A stretch of DNA of 64,000 nt from Thioalkalicoccus limnaeus (GCF_041197575.1 NZ_JBDKXB010000014.1:25518-89517); one strand, 5' to 3'; shown: positions 52,801 to 61,320, counted from the stretch's first letter. The notes: generated by a model not told the origin, from the letters alone. Translations and numbers: made by a program.

Positions 52801-54635
52801 CGAGCCGACTGCTGTCCCGCGCGGATGGCCGCGAGCTCCTGGCGTTGCCGAGCACCGGGCCACTCGGCCGGCCGATCAATCGGGCCGTGTTCGATGCGCG
52901 TGGCGAGCGCATCGCGCTGGCCGCCGCCGACGAACGGATCCGGCTCTACCGCCGGGACGGCACCCCGCTCGCCGAGTTCACCGGAACACGACAGAAGGAC
53001 CGGATCCTGCGTCTGCACCGAAGCGGCGTGCGCGATCTGGCCTTCTCGCCCGACGGGCGTTTCCTGGTCGCCGTCGACGATGAAGGTCAGGTCGTGCGGT
53101 GGCATCTCGAACGCGCGGAGACCGGGGACGTCCTCGGCCATCACGGCCTGAGTGTCGAACGGGTGAGTTTCGGCCAGGACATCGGCCAAGAAACCCTGTT
53201 GCTGACCGCCTCGCTCGATAGGACGGCACGTCTCTGGGGCTTGGACACCGGCAAGCAATACGCCGTCTTCAGCCACGATGCCGCGGTCACCGACGCCCGA
53301 TTCAACCATGAGGGGACGCGGGTGATGACCTATTCGCTGCTGGATGGCTCGGCGCGATTGTGGGGCGTCGAGCCCGAATCCCGGGTCTCCTATCGCCTCG
53401 AACACGGTGACCATGTCTGGTCGGTGGCCCTGGCCGCGGCACCGCCGTCGCTGGCGCCGGACGGCCCGGCCCTGTTGCTGGCAAGCGCGGCGTTCGACGG
53501 CTTGATCCGTGTCTACCGACAGGATCGCGTCGTCGCCGGGGCCTCGCCGGAACTCCTGTATGAGCTCACCGGCCATCGCGCCCGGATCCGTCGAGTGGCC
53601 TTCTCGACCGATGCGACACGGCTGGCATCCGCCGCGTTCGACGGCACGGCTCGCATCTGGAATCTGCTCGACGAGACCCTCGTCTGCGAACTGGACCTCG
53701 GCAGCGCGGGGCAGGAGACGCAGGTCCACCAGGCCCGGTTCGGGCCCGATGACTCCTGGCTGATGACCAGTTCGAACGATCGGACACAGCCGCTGCGATT
53801 GTGGGACGCGGCTTCGTGCGAAGAACTCCCGCTCCCGGCGGCCGCGACCGTCGACCCGACGGTCCAGGCAACGGTCCAGGCCTTGGCGATCTGGACCGAT
53901 GGCGACCAGGAGGTGCTGGCCGCGAGCGGCGACGACAGCGGCTGGATCCGTGTGCGCCGCCAGAGCGGCGGTCGCTGGACCCTGGTGTGCGAAGTCGCGG
54001 CCCATCAACAGCCGGTGCTCGACCTGGCCCTGGCACCGGACGGGCGACGCTTGGCCAGCGCCAGCGAGGACGGGCGAGGTGCGCTGATCCGTATCGATTC
54101 CGACGGTTGCGAACTGGACAGTTACCTCGAAGGTCACGCCGGCATCCTGTACAGCGTCCGCTTCGCGCCCGACGGTCGGCAGCTGGTCACCGCCTCGCTC
54201 GACAAGACGGCCCGCCTGTGGCGCACCGACGGTAGCCCGATCGCGACGCTCGCGGGACATCGGGATCGGATCTATCAAGCAAGCTTCAGCCCCGATGGCG
54301 GCTGGCTCCTGACCGCATCGCGGGATGGTCAGATCCGGTTTTGGCGCAGTCCCACAACGCCGGATCGAACGCCGGTGGCCTCGTACCTGGTGCTCGATGC
54401 CGAGCTGGGCGGTGTCGCCGACGCGGTCTTCAGCCCGGATGGCCGTTACATCGGCTCCGCGCACTGGGAGAACGCCGCGCTCCTGTGGCGCATCTGGGCC
54501 GGAGACGAGCCCAGCCCTCCCGGGCTGGCCGCTTCTTGGGGGCAAGACCGCGCCCGTCTCGCGTTGCTCCGCGAAGCCGACCGCTTTCGGCGCAACAACC
54601 TGCTCGACCGGGTCGACGCGCCAGCCTCGGACTGA
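49824..54635 (+). CDS. DUF4062-STAND ATPase-TM-WD40 protein, 1603 aa
   Basis: Domain order is as follows. DUF4062 (about 5-165) opens with VRIFVSSPSDVDHERALVRD. A STAND P-loop NTPase (about 220-560) has Walker A GPSGSGKSS at 244-252 and Walker B LVDPLD at 354-359. After a winged-helix-like region, one hydrophobic helix lies at about 750-770. A long WD40 region follows (about 820-1590) with some 14 repeats of the HxxxxxxxxFSPDGxxLxTASxDGTxRLW type, enough for two propellers. This is the NLR-like plan: an effector at the N-terminus, a regulated switch ATPase and a C-terminal sensor. Relatives are predicted in antiphage and other conflict systems. The ligand is unknown. Confidence 0.9.
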   Translation: MTEAKVRIFVSSPSDVDHERALVRDIIDQLSHEYLPYFALEAVLWEQEALTADQTFQAGMIQPADCDIVLVILWTRLGTPLPEEPYRGLTGTEWEFVNAVESSERRGHPEVLVYRKTAPRLIDITNPEATELALDDRRSLERFFQRHFFHDDSSFRRAFRTFSSDAAFRELIEVQLRKLLNRRISIEKRGTDALAWRGSPFRAARPFDVKDARIFTGRERETRELVQLIADTHPPDPRLLLVTGPSGSGKSSLLRAGLVPTLTRPHLLDGVAGCRWCLLEPGVAENEPLIAHLAQALFTQDALGAAAEETGLDHRLLSRLLAKDPEAAALQIATALRRQATLFAADERLLLVILVDPLDALLGHDEAEVVGRALAGLAQVEDVWVVAGVRSDRLPRLRELAPLAALIDAPRVFLLPPPPAARIRQILQIPARIAGIEYEGDEPGAGRSLVDLLESEASVLEHWPALIQLTLERLLSRSGAAPGEDPSAAAGGDRRSTRLSIAAYRSGGGLVGATLSRADTLWTTLPPPLRAALPRLCRALINLEGGMDSHPTRRAGDLAMLETDPACAELIAALVDARLLATEGRSDPLIIETPCPPIDYSLAGYIRALLRPGGNGWLTRLTRGPAEAAIDATAPQPETDQARPAWHQVRPVVLFTHPRLLTDWSPIRDWLRQPDNRRFLQWRFHLSRQSSLWRRTDCNREYLLGEAGFAAARPLMSTFESELEPIERDYLSHSARNLAFHRHRNRAFRLLGILLVSLLLVATSAAFWAWEASRTATLNLQRSLLNAADLAITQGNTPLAVRLALDAGPYLPYQAIDTLSRAFTMNRLIALAPTDSAATRLAPAFRADGARLVTLAPGDGAHLWRLDEDRFVFERRLSGPQPELHAALFAAPGEEAAIIGLGPEGVWRLPTEAAREPDYRCRSEPGSLTALDPTGRFLAITHDMPPDRFGVCVLDLEEPGRILFDRPVHDQEIRSILFSPDGRTLLTASRDGTSRLLSRADGRELLALPSTGPLGRPINRAVFDARGERIALAAADERIRLYRRDGTPLAEFTGTRQKDRILRLHRSGVRDLAFSPDGRFLVAVDDEGQVVRWHLERAETGDVLGHHGLSVERVSFGQDIGQETLLLTASLDRTARLWGLDTGKQYAVFSHDAAVTDARFNHEGTRVMTYSLLDGSARLWGVEPESRVSYRLEHGDHVWSVALAAAPPSLAPDGPALLLASAAFDGLIRVYRQDRVVAGASPELLYELTGHRARIRRVAFSTDATRLASAAFDGTARIWNLLDETLVCELDLGSAGQETQVHQARFGPDDSWLMTSSNDRTQPLRLWDAASCEELPLPAAATVDPTVQATVQALAIWTDGDQEVLAASGDDSGWIRVRRQSGGRWTLVCEVAAHQQPVLDLALAPDGRRLASASEDGRGALIRIDSDGCELDSYLEGHAGILYSVRFAPDGRQLVTASLDKTARLWRTDGSPIATLAGHRDRIYQASFSPDGGWLLTASRDGQIRFWRSPTTPDRTPVASYLVLDAELGGVADAVFSPDGRYIGSAHWENAALLWRIWAGDEPSPPGLAASWGQDRARLALLREADRFRRNNLLDRVDAPASD

Positions 54636-54765
54636 ATGGACCCATCTCGGGACAGCATCGAGGAAACACTCGCCGGTCGGGAAAGCGCAGCGCATCCCGA
54701 CATCGAAGGCCGCCTCGTACCGCTTGTTTTCGAATCGGAACTGATGGTATCCGTGTCGAACGAGG

Positions 54766-55374
54766 TCAGGTCGGGAAGCCGTCGGCCCGCCACGCACGAA
54801 TCGCCGCCTCATCGAGCGCGCCGTCGCGCGCATAGAGCCGCGACAGTTCCTCGCGGCGCTCCGGCGGGGCGCGGTCGTAGAGCGTCGCGACCGTCATCGG
54901 CGTGGTCCGGCGCACCGTGCCGCCGGCCGTCACGGCGCCGAGATAGAGGGTTCGGTCGCCGATATCCAAACGCCCCTCGACACGGCAATCGAGCCACGCA
55001 ATGGCCTGCGTCAAGCGCGGCTGACCGCTCGGCGTCGAGCTCGACGGACACCCGGCGAACTTGTCGGTGTCATGCCCGCTCGCCAGGCCGAAGCGCCACA
55101 CCAGATCGAGCTGGTCCGTGGCCAACAGATGCAGCGCAAAGCCCCGGCCGGCCTCGATCAGCCGCCAAGTGTGGTGTTGCTTGGCGATACCGATCACCAT
55201 CCGCGGCGCCGTGGCAACGATCGACGCCCGCACGACGAAGGTCGCGACCAGTCCGCCGCGTCGTTCCCCGTCCGCCGCCGTGACGATCCACAGCGGCGGG
55301 TCCCAGAGCCGATAGACCTCATCGATCGCGTCGGCGGTCGCGGCATCCAGGGCCGAATGGATCGGGTGCGACAT
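54766..55374 (-). CDS. Flavin reductase-like (FMN-binding split-barrel) protein
   Basis: This 202-residue protein matches the flavin reductase-like domain: PLWIVTAADGERRGGLVATFVVRASIV (about 26-52), RMVIGIAKQHHTWRLIEAGRGFALHLL (about 58-84), and LDCRVEGRLDIGDRTLYLGAV near 130. Such proteins bind FMN and reduce it with NAD(P)H for a partner oxygenase, or act as general FMN enzymes. No oxygenase gene is adjacent. Confidence 0.85.
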   Translation of the reverse strand: MSHPIHSALDAATADAIDEVYRLWDPPLWIVTAADGERRGGLVATFVVRASIVATAPRMVIGIAKQHHTWRLIEAGRGFALHLLATDQLDLVWRFGLASGHDTDKFAGCPSSSTPSGQPRLTQAIAWLDCRVEGRLDIGDRTLYLGAVTAGGTVRRTTPMTVATLYDRAPPERREELSRLYARDGALDEAAIRAWRADGFPT

Positions 55375-55430
55375 GGCCGTGGTTCAGGGAGCGAGACGCC
55401 CCGAGCCCATCGTTGCCGGTCGCGGCAGCA

Positions 55431-57827
55431 TCACTGGTGTGCCTTGAACAGCCACGGGATCAGGTCCTCGAAACGGGTGGCGAAGTGGATCGTGAGACCC
55501 TTGCGGACATGCTCCGGAATCTCATCGAAGTCACCCTGATTGTCGGCCGGCAGGATGATCTCCTTGAAGCCGGCGCGCCGTGCGGCGATCAGCTTCTCGC
55601 GGATGCCGCCCACCGGGAAGACCTCGCCGGTCAGCGTGATCTCGCCGGTCATCGCCAGGCGCCGGGCCGGCTCGTTGCGCGCGAGCGACAGCAAGGCCGA
55701 GGCCATCGTGATCCCGGCCGAGGGACCATCCTTCGGCGTCGCCCCGGCCGGGACGTGCAGGTGAATGAACGCCTTCTCGAAGAAGGCCGGATCGGCACCG
55801 AGGTGCTGGGCGCGGCTCAGCAGATAACCGAGCGCGATGTCGGCCGACTCCTTCATCACGTCGCCAAGCTGGCCGGTCAGCTTGAATCCCCGCGCGAAGC
55901 CATGGACCCGGACCGCTTCGATCGACAGGGTCGCGCCGCCCATCGCGGTCCAGGCCAGACCGGTCACGACGCCCGGCCCCGACAGCTTGCGCTCGTCACG
56001 GAACACCGGGCTGCCGAGGTACGCCTTGAGATCGCCGGGGCCGACCTCGATCGGCGTGGCCACGCCGTCGAGCAACCGCACGGCGCCCTTGCGGACGATC
56101 TTGCCGAGCTGTTTCTCGAGCCGCCGCACGCCGGCATCCCGGGCATAGCCCTCGATCAACGCGCGCAGCGCCGGGACCTTGACCCGGATCGCGTCCTTGG
56201 GCAGACCGGCCCGTTCGAGCTGCCGCGGCAACAGGTATCTCCGCGCGATCTGGAGCTTCTCTTCGGCGATATAGCCGGACAGCTTGATGACCTCCATGCG
56301 ATCCAGCAACGGCCCCGGGATCGTGTCCAATTGGTTCGCGGTGCCGACGAACAGGACCTTCGACAGATCGAACCGGAGGTCCAGGTAATGATCCAGGAAG
56401 TCGACGTTCTGTTCGGGATCGAGGACCTCGAGCAAGGCCGAGGCCGGGTCGCCTCGATAAGAGGCCCCGATCTTGTCGATCTCATCGAGCAGGATCACCG
56501 GGTTCGCGGTGCCAGCATCCTTGATCGCCTGGATGAACTTCCCCGGCATCGCACCGATGTAGGTGCGGCGATGGCCCTTGATCTCGGCCTCGTCGCGGAT
56601 CCCACCGACCGAAAACCGGAAGAAGCGCCGGCCGAGCGCATCGGCGATCGACCGCCCGATCGACGTCTTGCCGACACCGGGCGGACCCACCAACAGGATG
56701 ATGGCCCCGGCGATCGCGCCCTTGTGGATGCCAACGGCCAGGAACTCGAGGATCCGCTCCTTGACGTCCTCGAGACCATGGTGGTCGCGATCGAGGACGC
56801 GCCGGGCGCGCTTCAGATTGAGGCGGTCCTTCGAGTAACGACCCCACGGCAGCAGGGTGATCCAGTCCAGATAGTTGCGCGTGACCGCATACTCGGGCGA
56901 CCCCGTCTCGAGGATCGCCATCTTCTCGAGCTCCTCGTCGACCCTCTTGCTCGCCGCATCGGTCAAGGTCAGCGCCGACAGCCGTGACCTGAACTTGTCG
57001 ACCTCGGCCGTGCGGTCATCCTTTGCGATGCCGAGTTCCTTCTGGATCGCCTTGAGCTGTTCACGCAGGAAGAACTCGCGCTGCTGCTTCTGCATCCGTT
57101 CCTCGACCGAGCGCCGGATCTTCTGCTGGGCGCGGGCGAGTTCCAGCTCGTTGTTGAGCAAGACCAGCACCTTCTCCATCCGTGGCAGCAGCGGCACCGC
57201 CTCCAGCACCTCCTGGAGCTGCTCCTTGGTCGAGGTGGTCAGACTCGCAGCGAAGTCCGACAAATGCGAGGGGTCTTCCGGGCCGAAGCGATCGAGGAAC
57301 ACGCGAAGCTCCTCGACATAGAGCGGATTCAGTGGCAGCAGCTCTTTGATCGTATTGATCACGGCCATCGCGTAGGCCTTGACCTGATCGTCCGGAGAAC
57401 CGGCCGGCTCGGGAAGATAATCGACACGGACCGCGAACGGCGCCTTCGACGAGACCCATTGCCGCAGGTGGAAACGTTGCAGACATTCGACGAGAACCTG
57501 CAAATGCCCCTGCTGTTCATGGACGCGATGCACGCGACACGCGGTACCGATCGGATAGAAGTCGCCAGGCGTCGCCTCTTCGGCGGTTTCGCTGCGCACC
57601 AACGCGACCCCGAGGATCTTGTGCTCGGTGTTGCCGACCGCCTTCAGCGTCTTGCTCCAGTGCTTGGCGTCCATCAACAGCGGCACTGCCTGGCCCGGGA
57701 AGAAGGGCCGGGAGGCCACAGGCAAGAGGTGGATCAGGCCGGGAAGAACATCGTTGGCGCGCGCGAGATTGACCTCGTGGCCGTCGGCCACCGCCGCGCC
57801 GTCTTGCTCGCTGTCGTGTTCGATCAT
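55431..57827 (-). CDS. lon: ATP-dependent protease Lon
   Basis: About 798 residues. The N-terminal substrate-binding domain is at about 30-230, followed by a coiled region (EERMQKQQREFFLREQLKAIQKELG). The AAA+ core has GPPGVGKTSIGRSIA and VILLDEIDKIG. The C-terminal serine/lysine protease has GATPKDGPSAGITMA (catalytic Ser) and GGIREKLIAARRAG (catalytic Lys). The start is taken at ATG 57827; ATG 57845 is an alternative. An open frame continues upstream over rsmA but is not real. Lon degrades misfolded and regulatory proteins. Confidence 0.95.
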   Translation of the reverse strand: MIEHDSEQDGAAVADGHEVNLARANDVLPGLIHLLPVASRPFFPGQAVPLLMDAKHWSKTLKAVGNTEHKILGVALVRSETAEEATPGDFYPIGTACRVHRVHEQQGHLQVLVECLQRFHLRQWVSSKAPFAVRVDYLPEPAGSPDDQVKAYAMAVINTIKELLPLNPLYVEELRVFLDRFGPEDPSHLSDFAASLTTSTKEQLQEVLEAVPLLPRMEKVLVLLNNELELARAQQKIRRSVEERMQKQQREFFLREQLKAIQKELGIAKDDRTAEVDKFRSRLSALTLTDAASKRVDEELEKMAILETGSPEYAVTRNYLDWITLLPWGRYSKDRLNLKRARRVLDRDHHGLEDVKERILEFLAVGIHKGAIAGAIILLVGPPGVGKTSIGRSIADALGRRFFRFSVGGIRDEAEIKGHRRTYIGAMPGKFIQAIKDAGTANPVILLDEIDKIGASYRGDPASALLEVLDPEQNVDFLDHYLDLRFDLSKVLFVGTANQLDTIPGPLLDRMEVIKLSGYIAEEKLQIARRYLLPRQLERAGLPKDAIRVKVPALRALIEGYARDAGVRRLEKQLGKIVRKGAVRLLDGVATPIEVGPGDLKAYLGSPVFRDERKLSGPGVVTGLAWTAMGGATLSIEAVRVHGFARGFKLTGQLGDVMKESADIALGYLLSRAQHLGADPAFFEKAFIHLHVPAGATPKDGPSAGITMASALLSLARNEPARRLAMTGEITLTGEVFPVGGIREKLIAARRAGFKEIILPADNQGDFDEIPEHVRKGLTIHFATRFEDLIPWLFKAHQ

Positions 57828-57860
57828 TGTTCTACTGGTCTCCATTGGCCCCGCCCGAGC

Positions 57861-57883
57861 GTGTCTCCGGGCCGAGGAGACAC
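57861..57883. promoter_or_regulatory. Inverted repeat in the lon leader
   Basis: GTGTCTCC and GGAGACAC form perfect 8-bp arms around seven bases, 33 bases upstream of the lon start. It could be an operator or leader hairpin. No sigma-32 promoter could be fixed. Confidence 0.4.
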
Positions 57884-58063
57884 CGATCGATCGGGGAGAC
57901 GGACGGGCCGTGCCGGGTACGACGACGCACGGACGCGGCCCTCGAGGTGCGCCATCGCCATGCGCGGTCCTGATCACACCTGACCGGGCCTCCCGACACC
58001 ACCAGGCCTCCCGGGTTGGGCACGGCCGGTGAGGTGCGGGCGGCTTGGGTTCTTGAAAGTGCC

Positions 58064-58885
58064 CTATGATAACCCGGACACCGGCCGATCCCCGGAACCG
58101 GCAGTCTGCTCGTGCAGCCAGTTCGACAAGGCGATGTAGCCGGTCACCGGGATCGTTTCGGCCCGCTGTGACGGGTCGATACCGCGCGCGGCAAGCTCGT
58201 CCCCGGTGATCAGCCCCGCGAGGCTGTTGCGCAGCGTCTTGCGGCGTTGCGCGAAGGCGCGCGCGACGAGGCCCGCGAGAACCGCCCGGTCGCTGATCGG
58301 CTCGGGCAACGGATCGTACGGGACGAGCCGCAGAAAGGCCGATTCGACCTTCGGCGCCGGCGTGAAGGCACCGGGGCCGATCCGAAACAGGGACTCGGCC
58401 CGGCAATAGGCCTGCACCATCACCGACAGACGGCCATAGGTTCGACTGCCGGGCGCGGCCGTGATGCGATCGACGACCTCGCGTTGCAGCATCAGGTGCA
58501 TGTCGCAAAGACAATGGGCTTGATCGATGAAGCGGAACAGCAGCGGCGTCGAGATGTTATAGGGCAGATTCCCGACCAGCCTCAGATCCTCGTGTCCGTC
58601 AGCGAGCGAGCACAGATCGAACGTCAGCGCATCGGCCTGATGCACGCGCAGCGCGCCGCGCGAGCCAAGATCGCGCTCCAGCGGGGCGATCAGATCCCGA
58701 TCCAGTTCGATCACATCCAAACGCCCGACGGCCGCCAGCAGACCCCCGGTGATGGCCCCGCGACCAGGCCCGATCTCGACCAGATGCTCGTCGGGGCGCG
58801 GCGCGATGGCGGCCAACAGCCGCTGAATCGTGCCGGCGTCATGCAGGAAGTTCTGGCCGAAACGTTTACGCGGACGGTGATCCAT
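58064..58885 (-). CDS. rsmA: 16S rRNA dimethyladenosine transferase
   Basis: This 273-residue KsgA starts at ATG 58885 behind GGAGGG, giving MDHRPRKRFGQNFLHD as expected. SAM-binding LVEIGPGRGAITGGLL is near 36-51 and the catalytic NLPYNIST near 110-117. It dimethylates two adenosines at the 16S rRNA 3' end during 30S maturation. The lon gene follows 236 bases downstream on the same strand. Confidence 0.95.
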   Translation of the reverse strand: MDHRPRKRFGQNFLHDAGTIQRLLAAIAPRPDEHLVEIGPGRGAITGGLLAAVGRLDVIELDRDLIAPLERDLGSRGALRVHQADALTFDLCSLADGHEDLRLVGNLPYNISTPLLFRFIDQAHCLCDMHLMLQREVVDRITAAPGSRTYGRLSVMVQAYCRAESLFRIGPGAFTPAPKVESAFLRLVPYDPLPEPISDRAVLAGLVARAFAQRRKTLRNSLAGLITGDELAARGIDPSQRAETIPVTGYIALSNWLHEQTAGSGDRPVSGLS

Positions 58886-58977
58886 GTGCCCTCCATCCGG
58901 CATCGCCGAAGCGGGCGTCCAAGCGCCGTCCGGGTGACAGTCGGGACGGGCTTGGCGCCCACTTGCTATGTGAACCT

Positions 58978-59097
58978 TCATTCATGGCCTTTCTTTTCCG
59001 CTTTTCGCATTCTCTTCTCGGCGTCTTTTGCCTCCAGCGGCCTGGGATCGTCCGGGTGAGTCTTGCCGAATCGCTTCTCGTAAAGTTGTTCTGTCAC
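58978..59097 (-). CDS. Possible 39-aa basic small protein
   Basis: A GTG-started frame encodes TEQLYEKRFGKTHPDDPRP followed by a Lys/Arg/Glu-rich helix ending KKGHE. Its composition is protein-like, but no ribosome site is seen. It may be a small gene or a relic. The rest of 58886-59239 holds no recognised gene. Confidence 0.3.
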   Translation of the reverse strand: MTEQLYEKRFGKTHPDDPRPLEAKDAEKRMRKAEKKGHE

Positions 59098-59239
59098 ACG
59101 ATCGACCGGACCTACGCCGCGCGCCCTATGAGATCTCGGGGTCTCGCTGGAATCGGCCGCGCCGTGCTGGAGCCGAGTCTATGGACTTCCTCGAGCGCAG
59201 GACGCCGATGTCAGAGGTGCTTGACGGTCGCCGTGCCCG

Positions 59240-59812
59240 CTAGTCGGTCGGGGGCAGGTCCTCGAAGATCTCATCGAAGGCGAGCGAGACTTCCACGGAG
59301 GCGAAACGACAGGTTCCGTCCTCGGGCCGACAATCGTGCAGCAACCAGTCGCCCTCCTCGGTACGCCGGTAAGCCTCGGCACGGCGCGCGGCAATGTCGA
59401 TCAAGACATACTCGCGCAGCGCAGGCAGAAGCCGATAGGCAGCAGCCTTGGCACCGCGGTCGAAGGCCTCGGTCCCCGGCGAGAGGATCTCGACGATGAG
59501 GATCGGGTGCTCGAGGTAATGCTCCGCGACGCGATCGCGCGCATCGCAGGACACCATCACGTCAGGATAGAAAAAGGCATCGGCCGCCGCCACGCGCAGT
59601 TTCATATCGGACACATAGGCCCGACAGGGACCGCCGCGCAGACGCTGTTTAAGTGCCGATGCGACGTTCAATGCAACCAGCACATGCTCCTGCCGCGCAC
59701 CGACCATCGCGAACACCTCGCCGCGCAGGTACTCGTGCTTCTCGCGTTGTTCGGCCTCCCAAGCGAGGTAAGCATCAGCGTCGAAGGCCAATCGTTCGGC
59801 GGGTGTGGACAT
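59240..59812 (-). CDS. Uma2-family (DUF820) putative endonuclease
   Basis: This 190-residue protein has the restriction-endonuclease-like core: EYLRGEVFAMVGAR (27-40), YPDVMVSCD with Asp84, ILIVEILSPGTEAFDRGAKAAAYR with Glu108 and Lys122, and EYVLIDIAARRAEAYRR. These make a PD-(D/E)xK active site. Uma2 proteins are abundant in cyanobacteria and some purple bacteria and often lie near mobile DNA; their substrate is unknown. Confidence 0.88.
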   Translation of the reverse strand: MSTPAERLAFDADAYLAWEAEQREKHEYLRGEVFAMVGARQEHVLVALNVASALKQRLRGGPCRAYVSDMKLRVAAADAFFYPDVMVSCDARDRVAEHYLEHPILIVEILSPGTEAFDRGAKAAAYRLLPALREYVLIDIAARRAEAYRRTEEGDWLLHDCRPEDGTCRFASVEVSLAFDEIFEDLPPTD

Positions 59813-60164
59813 GTCGGCCCTGCGTCTCCGATCGAGGGGATAAGGCCAAGGTTACAGCACGCGGTTGTCCCTCGCGACCCCGCTTGAACGAGGACAAAAC
59901 GGGCTCCACAGCTCGCCGTAGGATGGCTCGAGATCGCTGGAGCAGAGGGTCCCCACGGCTGCTCGCTTCCAAGAAAGGAAGGATGCACACCAGATGACCA
60001 GCAATCCATCCCTGGCCCCTGGACCGCCCCCCCAGAACGCAGCCGAGCCCCATCGCCGAACGGGGCTCGGCCGAGGTGCGGCTGAGCGATCGGCGGTTCC
60101 CCTGGGGCGTCGATCAGTGAGACTTGGATACGGCCGGCTCGGGTTGGGTCAAGGTCAAAAGAGT

Positions 60165-60260
60165 AACCCGCGTGGCGCTCCGCGGCCATCAAATGGTGGG
60201 CATGGTTGGTCATCAGCACGTGCGCATGCACTGCCACCGTAATTGCGGTCACCGTAATCG
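60165..60260 (-). pseudogene. REP-associated (RAYT) transposase fragment
   Basis: The minus strand encodes VAVHAHVLMTNHAHHLMAAER, the HUH motif block of Y1/RAYT transposases (usually YVLMTNHVHLL). No complete gene surrounds it. The rest of 59813-60377 shows no other gene. Confidence 0.55.
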
Positions 60261-60377
60261 CGGACTCGCGAGCCTGGTTGAAAGCCGGCGCAATGGCATC
60301 CAACAGGATTGAGGTTTTGAGCCCGAGATATGCGATGTGTATCGAGGTTGCCGTCTCACTCAACGCCTAGGTGCGCC

Positions 60378-60671
60378 ATGCCCGCTTCGCCGTCCGCCGC
60401 CGACGCAGCATCAACCACCCGAGCCGTTAACCTCCGGGTGCGGGAGGAGGTTCGCGACCTGATCGATCAGGCCGCCAGGATCCAGGGCCGGTCGCGCTCC
60501 GATTTCATGATCGACGCTGCCCGCCGAGCCGCCGAGGAGACGCTGCTCGATCAGACACTGGTTCGGGTCGACCGAGAGACGTACGAGCACTTCCTCGCCG
60601 TACTGGACCATCCTCCCGCGGGAGAGGGCTACGAGCGCCTGATGGCCGCCCCGAGCCCTTGGGAGGCGTGA
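60378..60671 (+). CDS. DUF1778 (TacA-type) antitoxin
   Basis: This 97-residue protein starts at ATG 60378. A ribbon-helix-helix domain (TRAVNLRVREEVRDLIDQAARIQGRSRSDFMIDAARRAAEE, about 15-55) is followed by a toxin-binding tail ending EGYERLMAAPSPWEA. This is the antitoxin of a DUF1778-GNAT toxin-antitoxin pair; the toxin gene that should follow is only a C-terminal fragment. Confidence 0.88.
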   Translation: MPASPSAADAASTTRAVNLRVREEVRDLIDQAARIQGRSRSDFMIDAARRAAEETLLDQTLVRVDRETYEHFLAVLDHPPAGEGYERLMAAPSPWEA

Positions 60672-60678
60672 CCCTCGA

Positions 60679-60864
60679 GGCATCGGTGTCGCTTTGCTGC
60701 GCGACGCCGTCGAGCGCACCGCGACCGCAAGCAGGATCCTTGGTATCCGCGGACTCTTGGTGCATGCCCTGTCGGAACAGGCGGCGGCCTTCTATGCCCA
60801 TCACGGATTCGTCGCGTCGCCGACGAATCCCTTGACGTTGGTCCTGTCGCTGAAGCGGGTCTAA
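60679..60864 (+). pseudogene. GNAT (TacT-type) toxin, C-terminal fragment only
   Basis: The frame GIGVALLRDAVERTATASRI, then GIRGLLVHALSEQAAAFYAHHGF and PLTLVLSLKRV is the C-terminal third of GNAT toxins paired with DUF1778. It begins eight bases after the antitoxin stop, with no N-terminal half, start codon or acetyl-CoA binding loop, so about two thirds of the toxin is deleted. Confidence 0.75.
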
Positions 60865-60962
60865 TTGGCCAGGACCATTCTGGAATCAGCCCGCGGCGAC
60901 ATCAGGTTTATCGGTGGTCGCCTTCCTTCGATCCGAGATCGATGACGAGTGGATTGGACCGG

Positions 60963-61286
60963 TCAGCCCGCCAATCGTGGAAGCGCGGGGAAACCCCGAT
61001 CGACACCCTGCCGCCTGAATCCAGGACCGGCGCGGCGCCCCTGCGCCTGCTCCTCGATCAGGGTATCCAGCTCGGCCATCAAGTCCTCATGGGGGATGCC
61101 CTCACCGCGCTCCAGCGAGGCGCGGGCCTGCGCGATGCCTTCGGCGTAGCGGGCCTGCTGCGCCAGGTATTGCTTCAGGGCGTCCTCGATGACCCAGTTG
61201 CGCGAGCGGTCGAGGGCGTGCGCGAGCGCGGCGAGCTGATCGAGGATCTCGGTCTCGGTGCGGATGGTGATGGACTTGGATGACAT
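60963..61286 (-). CDS. Ribbon-helix-helix antitoxin-like protein, 107 aa
   Basis: Starting at ATG 61286, the protein reads SKSITIRTETEILDQLAALA then HALDRSRNWVIEDALKQYLAQQ, a CopG/ParD-type RHH domain, then an acidic toxin-binding helix (HEDLMAELDTLIEEQAQ, about 68-84). The last 22 residues (Arg/Gly/Pro-rich) do not look like the family and probably come from reading past a lost junction. No RelE/ParE toxin follows. It is an orphan antitoxin with a symmetric upstream operator. Confidence 0.8.
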   Translation of the reverse strand: MSSKSITIRTETEILDQLAALAHALDRSRNWVIEDALKQYLAQQARYAEGIAQARASLERGEGIPHEDLMAELDTLIEEQAQGRRAGPGFRRQGVDRGFPALPRLAG

Positions 61287-61291
61287 GCCTT

Positions 61292-61320
61292 GCACTCATA
61301 CTGATATCAGAAGCACTCAT
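61292..61320 (-). promoter_or_regulatory. Symmetric operator of the RHH antitoxin
   Basis: Two GCACTCAT copies (61292-61299 and 61313-61320) are 21 bases apart, two helical turns. They flank a perfect 10-bp palindrome CTGATATCAG (61301-61310), directly upstream of the start codon. This fits autoregulation by RHH dimers. The remainder of 61321-61659 holds no gene. Confidence 0.6.

Noticed and set aside
57846..58514. Open frame extending lon about 229 codons upstream
   Set aside because: It runs antisense-free over rsmA in another frame, is Arg/Gly/Pro-rich and has no Lon similarity; internal ATGs at 57845 or 57827 fit the family.
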